Source: JAZRUF01 sp045636205 (GTDB lineage: Bacteria > Bacillota > Clostridia > Oscillospirales > JAAYXM01). Taken from it: a stretch of 51,500 nt of DNA. The position numbers and the translations under genes were made by a program. Position 1 is the first letter of the stretch, and every line of letters begins with the position of its first letter. The stretch is taken from contig JAZTXE010000057.1 in the NCBI GenBank assembly GCA_045636205.1, positions 1-51,500 on the forward strand, in the 5' to 3' direction. Shown piece after piece: positions 24,088 to 36,000 of the stretch. The notes beneath the pieces are model-generated. The model did not search any database. It was given only the letters and a program-made list of their open reading frames with translations, and was not told the origin of the DNA.

Positions 24088-27000
24088 TTATTTAACAAGG
24101 ATCCTCGAGAGCATTACCGCAATTTCGGCGCGTGTTGCGCGAGAGAGCGGATTAATGCGTCCGTTCGAGCCGGTTATTATACCCGCCTTAACCACGCTTG
24201 CAACCGCAGATTTTGCATAGTCTGCAATCTCGGCTGCATCTGCAAAATCAGCGAGCACACTCTCGTCAGCATCCGGGAGCTTCTTGCCCTGCGCCTCAAG
24301 TGCGCGGTAGAGCATCAGCATCATATCCTGACGGGTTATCTCACCCTCCGGATTAAACTTGTTATCGCCGATGCCGCCGACTATGCCGTTTGCCTTTGCA
24401 AGAAGAAGTTCTTTTGCGTAGTACTTAGAAGCATCTACGTCTGCAAAGTGCTCTCCTTGACCCTCGGTTATTCCGAAGGCACGAACTAACATTATAGCAA
24501 AGTCTGCGCGCTTGATGTTTTTTGCAGGTGAGTAGGTGTTCTCACTCGTTCCGTTTACAACGCCGCTGTCAACAAGTGCGTAGATTGCATCCTTTGCCCA
24601 GGTGTGGTTTCCGAGGTCTACGAATTTCTCGCCGGGTGTGGCAGGTGTATCATCCCCTGCATCGGTATTGCCGGAATCGTCGGGTTTCTGATCGCCGCTT
24701 TCGTTGCCGCTGCCACCCGCTGAACCGGAACCGCCTCCGCCGCCACCGCCGGAGCCTGAACCGTCATTCCCGCTCGGAGGTGTATTGCCGCCTGACGGTG
24801 CATCACCGCCCGAAGGCGTTGTATCGGATGAATCCGAGCCCGTGCCCTGATTTTCATCGGACTCATTGCCCGAACCGCTGCCAACAATACCTGCAGAACG
24901 GTAGACTTCAACATTTATGTGTATGCTCGTAGTCAATGAACCGTCATTTGCGTGGATTTCGACATGGTGTTCTCCCAACTGTTTTTCATCGGGTGTCCAT
25001 GATATGGTCTGCGTGTTTTCATCGAAGCTCGCACCGCGCGGCATCGAGACAGCCTCATAGGTAATATCTTTGTCAACCGGACTTGTCGCGGAAACCTTGA
25101 AGCTTATCTTGCTTCCGGCTGCTGCGCGTCTGTCCTCTACCGGAGTAAATACGGGTGAGCTTTCGTATACGTCAGAGAGCGGAATTGAGAAGCTCTGCCC
25201 CTCTTCGATATTGTAGATATACCCGGCATCAAGGTTTGTCGAATCGCGGCATGCGCGGATGAAGGTTTCGCCACCCACATCCAGAACCGCGGTTCTGCCG
25301 TTTATGCTCTTGACACCGACGATCGGGTATGCGGCATTTTCACTGCCGTCATTTTCAATATAGATAAAGCGTCCCTCAAGCTCTTTTGCATCGGCAGCAC
25401 TGTCAAGCTCGACGGTAATGCTGTTTTCAATGCTGAGCTCGCGTGTGAAATCCGAAACCTTACCGGTGTATGCCGCCTTGGTCGTGGTATCACCGATTAT
25501 ATCGCCGTCATTTATATATGAGTAAACCACCTTGCCGTCAGACAGGCTGTAAACTCCGACAAAGCCGCGGAAGTCAAACTTATTGTCAATGCGATAGAGC
25601 ACCTTGTTATTGGTCGCGTAAACTACATAATCCACACGGCCGTCCTCGAGCGTTACCTTGACCGCCTTGACGGTATCCGCATCACTCTCAACGCCTGAGA
25701 GCAGTTCCACATCAACCTGCTCCATATCCTTGATGTAGCGGTTGTGCTTATACGGCTCAAATACGGTTGTAAAGAGCGAATCAAGGTTTGTGCCTTTTCT
25801 GCGTGCAAAGACAAACTCAAGCATTTTGGGATTTCCCGCGACGCGCGGAGGCTCGCCCTGCTGCAATGAGACCTCTGTGAGCTTAAAGTCGTTTAGCATT
25901 GTCATGCGCAGATGCAGACCTTGACTGTCCTTAAGCGTCTTTCGAAAGTCCTTTACTTTAAAGTCAACCGCAAATTCATTGGACTCAAGGTTTGTGTCGC
26001 GGCGGATATTTTTAAAGTACGTAAAGCCGGTTTCATGCTCAGGCGCGCGGTATGGAATGTCAACACCTGCATAGCTTCCCATCGTCTGCGTTGAACCCAA
26101 GTTGAGGCCTTCGGTTTCGTAAATCTCATCCGACTGCGAATGGAAAGTATAGAGATGGTCATTTCCTCCCTTGACGCGGAAGAAGTCAATTCCGTAGCTT
26201 ACCTCGTCAGTTGCCTCAATCATTACCACGGTGCGGCGGTAAATGCTCGTACCCGCCTTGAGATATACAGCTGTATCGGATGCATCGACGTCCATGATTT
26301 TTACACGTCCCGCATCATCAAAATGCTTAGGATCTGCGTTTGTTGCTATACGCGACTGCTTTGCGGTGTTTACAACAACCAGGTTGTGGTTTATCGAGGT
26401 ATAACCCCAGTTATCAGAGACCTCGCCGCCCATTATCTCCGGGTAGCCCATTTCAGGAGCCATATCCAAGCCGTAGGCGTGGATGCCCAAGTTGAGCGTA
26501 TCCGGTTGACCGTGACCTGAGGCCTTTCCGTAATACATCCAGAAGTCACGCTGGGTATCCTTATCCGAGTAGAGGCTTCCGCCGCGAAGCGCGGTAAAGC
26601 CGTAACCGCCGAGCTGAACAGACTTATCAAAGTCATACTCGCCGTATGTGTCAATCGCCTTTTGTATTTCCTGCTGAGCAGCTACCGGATCCTCATCAAA
26701 GATGCTGGTATAGAGTCCGTCAACCTTATTGCCGTTTAAGAAGTATGCAAACTGTGCAAACTCAGCCATTCCGGTCTTCTGGAACATACGCACCAGACGT
26801 GAGGTGGACGGTGCCATAATATTAGTATCCGCAGTCGCACCCGAGTCACCGTTCTGAACCGTGGTGCGGCGTGTCATGATAATCGGCAGGAATGATTTTA
26901 ACATGTTTATAAACTTCGGGTTCTTGTACATATCCATCTCGGGATAGCCGTCATAGCCGTCAAGTGCCTCGGCGATGGTTTCAATCGCGTTATTCCACAG

Positions 27001-30000
27001 CGAGTTGTAGTTAGGTGAACCCTCGTTGCCGTGACCGTCGCGGCGGACGCTGTTTATAAGCGTTACCAGCACGTTTCCGCCGGTGATATTGTCATCACCG
27101 TGGGTTCCTATTCCCGAGCGATACATCCAGTCAATCATCTCGCGCGATTCGGGCTGGGTATCAAGCACAACGCCGGTGTACGCAGCGAGTGACTGTTGCA
27201 TGCCGAAGTTGCCGTGGATGTTACCGTTGCATATGGAGCGGAAATTCTCACGCAGCAGGTCATCCTCGATATGCTGACGTATTGCGTTAGGTGTGGATTT
27301 GTCCTCCAAATTCCACTCTATGGATTTCTTGTTCAGGTAATCAACTACTGTCGGGTCTTCGTATACATCGTAGAATGCGTCATAGCCAAGCGTGTAGTAT
27401 CTGGACAGACCGTGCTGCCAGATAGATCCGAGCTGCTTACCCTTCGGACGAGTAGAGTCAGAGTTTGAATAGGTTATGTAATAGTCCTGACCCTGATAGT
27501 ATCCACCCTTATCCCAAATCTGCCAATCCTCATGGAAGTCAGGGTATACATCCGCAAATCGGTCAACAAGTATTGCACCTGCACGTCCGTACTTCTTATC
27601 ACCCGTGTACAGGTATGCGTCACGCAGTGCGGTTATTGCACCGTACATGACACCGCTGTTATTATCGTTATAGCTGTTCCAGAGACCGTAGTGGTTATAG
27701 AAGGCTATAAATGACCACTGGCGGTAATACTGAACCGGTGCCTCTCCGGATTTGTAATACGGATGTCTCTGAACCCAGCCGATACCCGAGTTGTAGCCGT
27801 AGCCGTCATCCGCACCCCAGTTGTAGAGGTTGGTGGTCACGGTCTTGGGAACAATTTCGCCGGTTTCAAATTCGGGCAGGTCGTATGCAGTGTACTCGAC
27901 ACCTTCCATCTCAGGCGCGCCTGTATTCTTAAGGTATCCTACACCCGGAATCCTTTCGCCTCTTTCGCCCATGGTGCTGTATTCGTTGTAGTCTGCTACA
28001 CCCGCGGCCGCATACTCAGCCATAAAGAGATTGAAGTGCTCGTAGTGGGATTTCTCATAGCTCCAACTTCCCGCCTCTACACCGTAGAGCTCTTCCTCGC
28101 CGACTTTTACAATGCCCAGGTCATAGAATGAGCCGAAATCGTTGGTCGGGAACTTTCTGCGGCATTCCGGACACTGGATTTTCCACGGTGAGTTGAACAC
28201 GTCGATAACCCACGGTCTCTTGCCGTGCTCTGCGGTCAAATCTTTTCCGCAGTAGAGGCAGGTGTTTGTAAGCGGGTCGTAGCGCAGCTGGACGGTTGAC
28301 GAGCGCGGAAGCTCGTTTGAGGTCATGTGGTTGTAGAGGAAATTAATCTTATCAACGAAGAAGTCGCCTTTTCTTATCGCGGAATTCCTGGATTTTCTCG
28401 CCCAGTCATATTTCTCGATATTTCTGCGCGCAGCAGCCACCTTCTCAGGTGTGTAGTAGCTGCCCTGGGTCTTGCCGTCGGTTATCTTGAAGGAAAGAAC
28501 TCCCTCAAGCTCAACTCCGCCGACATTGACCTTTACCGTTACAATTGAATTGCCTATTGCGACAGGTGTTACCCAGCCGTTTTCATCGACGGTTATAACC
28601 CCATCGTTCTGATTTTCGTAAGTTGCGCTCGCCGCATCAACTGCCACCGAGCCGCCGGAGCTCATATTCGCACTTATGTGGATTTGGCTGCCGTCGGTTG
28701 ACGGACTCATCACGGTCGTATCCGCGCTGAGCACAAGCTTGGTTGCTCCGTGGTCCTTGACCTCGAGTGTAACCGTGTCCTCAACCGTATTGCCGTCAAG
28801 TGTTGCAAATATTGTAATTTCAGTTGTACCCGCGCTGAGTGCTAAGATTTCGCCGTCTTTAAACTCAGCGACCGCCGGGTTTTCAACCTCTGCGGTTATC
28901 GTAACGTCAGAGTCGGAAATCTCACGTCCGTTTGAAAGGGTTGACTTTGCGATAATCTGAGTGGACGCACCTACGTAGAGATTTTTCTCCTCAAGCTCTG
29001 CATCAAGAGACTCAATAACCGCGTCGTCAACGGTTATGGAAACGCTCTTGGAGAAGCTTACATCACCAAGCTTTGCGGTGACGGATATTTTGACCGTGCC
29101 GGTTTTCTCGGCTGTAACCGTGTTTCCGTCAACAGCTATCGCAGAGGTGACTCCGGAGAGTGCGATGTCGATATAATTTACGGCATCTGCACTGCCGTCA
29201 AACTTCGGACCGAAGCTGTAGCTTCTGCCGTTTGAGAGGATTGCATTTATATTCAGTGTGCTCTTCTCGCCGACAGATAAGGTGGTCCTTGATGCTCGGA
29301 GCTCGAGCTTTTCAAGCGACGGAGTGCTGTCAAGAAGGTTTATGCTTACAACTCCCGGATAGATGTACTCACCGCCGGATACACGTCTGAATGTGATTTT
29401 GTGCTCGCCCGCGGTCAGATAGATGCTATTGAGCTCTGCTGTATCGCCCGCGGTCTGATTGTCACCTGAGAAGTCATAGCTTCCCATGAACACTTCGTCT
29501 ACATAGATATATGCGAGTGCGCCGTCTGCAAACCTTCCGCCGAACATGTCAAACGCATACTCGCCGTCGTTTGCCGCCTTAAAGGTTACACTCATATCCG
29601 ATGCACGTGTTGCATCCGTACCGGTAATCTTAGCCGCGATGCCTACACCTGCTTTGTACACGAGGTTTTCGCGTTGCGCCAGGGTTTCTTTAGCTGTCGC
29701 GCTGCGGTCAATCTGCCAGCCGTGAGTCATGAATACCGCATCGGTGGGTGCACCGGTCTGATTCTGACGGAAGTCAAGCTCTATGGAGCTTACTGCTGCA
29801 GCTGCGCTTGCGGTGACTTCAAGATTTTCAGAAGATATCTCGCCCAATTTTGCGCAAATTACAGCGCGTCCTTCACCGAGCGCGGTCAGGGTGTTTCCTT
29901 CAAGCTTAAATGCCTGGTCTTTATTTTCAACAAACTCATAGGTTACAAGGGACTTATCAATATCCGCATTGAGTCCGCTCTCGCGCACACCGCTTACCGA

Positions 30001-33000
30001 GAGCTCGGTGCTTGCGCCCGGAAGCATCGGCTTTACTGGATTGAGCTTTATGGATTCAATCGGGGTTTGGTCATTTACGCGTACGGTTACGGTTGCATTT
30101 TGGATTACACCGTCTTTTTCAACGTAAACGGTTACAGTGGTCACACCTTCGCCGGCTGCGGTCAGCTCGCCTGCGTTATTGACGCGGACAACCGCCTGAT
30201 TTCCGCTCTCGAAATAGACTTTCGTGCCGGTCGCAACGCTTCCGTCAATGCAATACGGAGTTACTCCGATTGTACGCACCTTTCCTGCATCAAGGATGAT
30301 ATAATCGTCTGAAAGTGAGATTTCGCCTAAGACTTTTCCGCTCTTGGAGGAAATCGCGGTTCCGCTCATTTTTGCTTGTCTGCCGCCCATAATTACACTG
30401 ACTTCGATATCCGTGCTTCCCTCGGCGACACCCGTGATAACAAGGTCTGCAGTCTTGCCGTCTGCGCTCTTTTCAACGCGCGCATTTGCGTAAGGCTCCT
30501 CGGCGGTGATGTCATTGCCGTCCTTGTCAAGCTGTGTACGGTTTGACATATTTACGGTAAATGACGCATCCTGCGCCCAGTCGGTATCCTCGCCGAGAAG
30601 TGTTGCATTGAGCGGGATTCTCTTCTCGTTACCCATGAGGACGTAGGTGTTGTTTGTAAGATTTCCGCTAATCATCAGCTCCTGATAATCAAGCTTTATT
30701 CCGTCTATAACCGCACGTGCAGCATAGGTTTTGCCGGTATCATCCACATATGGGCACTTTGCGTCCTTAAACGTCATCGTCCACAGGTAATAGCCGGCTT
30801 CAAGGTACTGCGTACCCAACGGCACGTCAACTCTGCTTCCGAGAGTAGTCGGGGTCTCAATAATTCCCAGGTCAATTGCCGCGCCGAGCGGTCCGCCGTT
30901 CTTGTCGCATGGGGTGATGGACGTATAAGCCTTGGTACTGTGCGAATAGTCATACATCTGGGCAACTATGTCATAGCTTCCGCTTGCGGGGACCTGAAGA
31001 ACCAAGCTGTAGCTTCCCTGTCCCTGCATGTAGATGGCATAGGTTTCATATCCGTTATAGCGGAATGCGCCGCCGTTAACATTGCCGAACTTCCACGGCG
31101 CGCTTCCCGCGGCAATGGAGTTATCAAAGTTCTCAAAGGTTATTATGTCGAGGACTTTATCCTTGCCCGGATTGTTTTTCATGAAGTCGTAGTGCAAATC
31201 GCCTGCCACTCCGGCAATTTCTTCGATAACGCTTATCGCAACCGATGCGTCTGCAACGGTATTTCCCGAAGCACTTGCTATGATGTCAAGGCGCATTTCA
31301 CCCACCGCGATGCCCTCAATGTCCAGGTATGCGTTTGCGCCCTCAATTACAACCGTGGCATCCGCATAGCCTGACTCAGAATGGGTTACGTTGAATGAAA
31401 GTCCGGCATCCCCGGGCAGTGTGCCGAGTGCCGAGGTGTAGTTGAGCGGTATGCGCACAACCTTGCCGACCGTTGCAACCGCAGAGGTCTGCGGTGCGAT
31501 TGAGAAGTTTTCCTGCGCCTTCGGGCTCATAAGGTATATTCCGCCGACAGCCGTGCGGCCGTCACCCTCATTTACATAGGTAACGATATAGTCTCCGGCT
31601 TTCAGATTGACCTCGCCGAGCTTTGTGCGACGCAGGTATTCGGGTTGTTTCTTCTCGGTATATGTGTCTATAGTGCCGAGCAGGGTTTTGTTTGCATATT
31701 CTCCGGTTCCGTCCGCTCTCTGCAGGTATACGGAGAGCTTTCCGCCCTCGTTCTGGAACCAGTTTTCGGAAACGAAGCTGAAGCGTCCGTTTTCAGGAAC
31801 GCGGATTTTCACGGATGTACCAGCGGTTTTTGACAGGAACGCGCCGTAACCTTCGGGTGTGTATACGATAAATGTCGGAGCATCAGCACTGCCCTCATAA
31901 CGCCACGGAGCGGTTTTTCTGGACGGATTAATTTCGCCGTCCGCACCTGCGGTGGTCATATTGAAGCTTAGAATCTCGCTCATCGCCTGATTGGTAGATG
32001 CTTTTCCGAAGGAATAACGGTACTCGGCGGTGTCGGTTGTCTTGTCCGCATCGTATACGGTAACGGAGAGTATGCGGCGTGCGGACAAATCGCCTATACC
32101 CACACGCACTGCGACGGTGGTTGTGCCCGCCTTGAGGCCGCGTATCTTCATCGTCTTTCCGTCCGCGCCGCCCTCGAAGGATGCTATAGACGTATCCGCC
32201 GCGTCAAAGGTGATGCGGTCAAATGAAGCCGTGCTTTCCTCACCGAGGAGTGATGCGTTTACAGGTATTTCAAGCGTCTCACCGATTGCAACCGGTGCAG
32301 GTGATTCGGTATTTAAAAGCACCGCCTGATTGCGCAGCGTAAACGAGTTTGAAATGTATTTTGCATCACCGGCGGTCATCGTCAGCACGTAATAGCCTTT
32401 TTTTACATAGACCTTGTCCATAGCTACGGTGACAAATTCGCTGCCGCTCGGACCTGCAGAGTTTATCATGCCGAGTTCAAATTCATTGCCGGTCACATTG
32501 CCGTCCTCGTCCGACGGAGTGAGTGAATAGATACAGGTCGTACCCTCGGTCCAGAGGTCAACAACAACCTCGGGGACATAAGTATTGGTCTCGGGCACAT
32601 AGATTACAAGCTTTCTCTCGCCGCGGTCCTTCATAAAGAAGCCGTAGCCGGCGTTTGTATATATAAACGTACCGCTGGAATTGTTTGCAAGGAATTTCCA
32701 CGGAGCACTGCCCGCGTCAATGGAGGTTTGGAAATCCGTAAATTCGGAAATGTTGATGTTTGTGCCGGTATAGGTATTGGTCTTCATCCAATCGTATACC
32801 ACGTCATCGTAGAGCATACGCTCGGAGTTTACGGATATGAGAGCCGAATGCGTAATACTCCTGCCTTCGCCTTCAACCGTAATTGCTACGCGGGTTTCGT
32901 GGTCAATCTTACCGATAACCTCAAGATAATACTCGCCGTTCTGCTCGCGCTTTACGGAAAGGTCCGCAACATCCGGATTGGTGTTGGAGGTAATCTCAGC

Positions 33001-36000
33001 GGTGTATTTTGAAGCATCCACCCGGATAATGCCTGCAAGAGTGATGAGTATCGGGAGCTTATACGTCTCACCGACGAGCATCTTCTCAGGCTTTGAAAGA
33101 GCGACATCCAAATCAAGCGCAGCGGGCACGCTCTCAAGAATGATACCGCTTACCGGGGTTTTTACATCACCTGCGGAGCTTGTCTTTTCATTCTCGTAGG
33201 TTATGATATAGTCGCCCGCAATCAAATCAACGGTACCGTAGAGCACAGGCTCCTTGTAAACCGCGCTGTCAGCCTCTGCATAAATGTCTACCGTATTGAG
33301 ATGTGTTTTATTTGCGTACTTACCCTCGCCCTTTGCGTTCTGAATCGAGATGCTCAGAGCACCCGCGTTGGTGCTTTTTCTGACGCGGTTATAGAGGTTA
33401 TAGCGTCCGTTTTCAGGTACACGGATTCTAAAAGACGTACCCTTGGTTGCGTAAAGAAGATATCCGTATGAATGCTCCGCGTCGTGCTTGAAGGTCGGGT
33501 TATCCACCGAGCTTTCAAATTTCCACGGTGCGCTCGGACGGACAGAGTTTATCTCCTCATCCGCACCCGCGGTGGTCATGTTGAAGGAATTTACGTTATA
33601 GAAACTGTTGACCGCGTGGTTTTTGGTGAAATCGTAGGTGTATGAAGTGTTTCCGAGTTTGTCGCTGTCATAGACTGAAAGCGGGATATTTACCGTCTGC
33701 TCGGTATCGCCGAACTTAAAGGTAACCGCAGCACTTGAAGTTCCCGCCTTTACACCGGTAAATACGAGTGCGTTCTTTTCGCCGTTGAGTGCAACGGTAA
33801 AATTGTCATTTGCTGCAGCGGAAATCTCCGTGCATGCGGCAGCCTTGCCCGAAACCGTTGCGGTAAATGGCATTTCAACGCTATCTCCGATTGCGACTGG
33901 TGCGGGGACTTCATAGGAAATATCCGCGTGAACGCGTGAAAGCTCAAACTTATTAAGGCGCGCATACTGGAGAGTAGCGTCCAGTCTGTGCTGCGCCATA
34001 CTGAGGATATAGTAGCCGCGCTTTAACTCGGCTTTGCCCACGTATAGTTGAGCGGTAGCCGAACCGCTCGGCAGGTATCCGTCCGCCGCGCCGATGTAAA
34101 TTTCGTCACCCTGTTCAACACCGTTCTCGTCACACGGTATAAGACTGAAGTCGGTCTTGGTGGATTTTTCCCAGTTGTATGTATTTACCGTAGCGGTGTA
34201 CAAGCCGTCAGACGGCAGGAAAATGCGCAGTCTGCGCGGTGGCTCAGCGCCTCCGCGTTGGCGAATCGTAAATGCGTAGTTTGAGGGGATGTCATAGCTC
34301 CAGATGTTGTTTCCGTTAACCTTCTCACCGCCCGAGTGGTACATCCACGGCGCGCTGCCCTTGATAAGTGAGTTTGCAAAGCTTGCAAGCTCGGGCATAT
34401 CCTGAAGGAATGCTTGCTCGGAATATCCGTCGGGCTTTGATTTTACAAAATCGTAGCTGTACTTTTCCGCCTTGTCGTCATCCGGCAAGGAGTAAAGCAC
34501 TACCTGGCATGAGCCGGTCATTCCCTCATAGCTTACGCTTACCTTTACGGTATTTACACCGTTTTTGGAAGGCTTTACGGTTACCGTGCCCTGAGCATAT
34601 GAGGTCTCGGCCGCGCCGGAGGTGACCTCACACTTTACCTCAACGCCCTCGGCGGATAAGTCAAGCTCGTCCTCGCCGTAGTTTGCGGATATCGTAAACG
34701 TCTTTTCCTCGCCCGCCTGAGCCGGAATGCTCGCTGCGGACGCGGTTACGATGACCGGAAGCTTCGGGGTAAGCGCCAGGGATTTTACGTAGAACGTGTT
34801 ATCACCCGATGCGCCATCACCGGCTGAAATATCCATCTTAAGAACATATTCCTTATCTTTATCAAGATAGGCTATGCCCATGCTTTCTGCGGTAAAGCTT
34901 GATACCGCAGCGGTCTTGCTGAATTTAAGAAGACTTGAGGTTTCATCCTCTGAAAGCAATTCAATCCTTGCGCCGTGGAATTTTGTATTGGTTGCGCCTG
35001 CACTGCTTAAGGAAAGCTTATATTCCGGGGTAAGCTCATAGTATCCGCTCTCTGCGGGTTTTATTACAAGAGCTATATTAGAGCCTCTTCCCTGATGAGT
35101 CTTGACCAAAAGAGAATTTACGTCCATTCCGCAATAATTTCTTCTCTCTTTATCTGCGCCCATTTTTTTGTATCCCCAAGGCAGGGAACCCTTTGACGTT
35201 GCATTTGCAAACGTTAAGGTATGACAAATATCGCTTCTGTCGATTGCCGGATAGTCTGATGAAACATTCTGGCGATACAGTATTGTGGTTTCAGTCGCGC
35301 CGGTAACCTTGCCGGAAAAGTCATACGCGGTCGGAACAACCTCCGCTTTTTTGGCAAGTGTGAGTGAGCGCACGATAAGAGACGCATCTGAAGAGCTTCC
35401 GGTTGCTCCCATTCTTCCCTGAAGTGAGTATCTTACGGTATATTCCTTTGCCTCGAGTGTTGCACTCGCTATATCAACCGATCCGTTTTCTGCCTCATGC
35501 GTGGTATAGCTTATGCCCTCACCGACAAATTCAACCTTTGCAGCTGACGCGGTAGATGGGACTGTGTGCTGTATATCCGTGCTTATATCATATGTACCCG
35601 CTTGTTCTACGTTGATTTTCACATCAATCTGCGTTAATGAGGTGCTGCGAAGTGCCATATTAAAGCCTGTTGCCGTCACAAGCACTTTTACTCTTGTCGC
35701 TATGGACGAATTATTCAAAGTAACGCCTGCGTCGGACAGATACCATTTGTCGCTGTTCGGCTTTAAGGCTGCAATCTCCTGCGCCGTGTCAAACGGTGCC
35801 TTGGCATCCGCCGTCGCATAAAGCGGCGTATTCACGGTTGCAGTCGCCGCGGTGACAAGTACCTGATTTGCAGATACCAGACCGCCAAAGTCGTAGGTGT
35901 AGAGAGACTTTTCTTCTCCCTGTACAGCTTGCGCCTTGTACTCATACGGTGACGCGGGTATGATACCGAAAATCATGCACAGTGACATTATCCATGCAAG

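Noticed and set aside
24522..35821. Many plus-strand open frames opposite the giant lyase gene
   Set aside because: They are antisense to an uninterrupted, domain-rich 3979-residue gene, have no ribosome binding sites and show R/S/P-rich, low-complexity composition.
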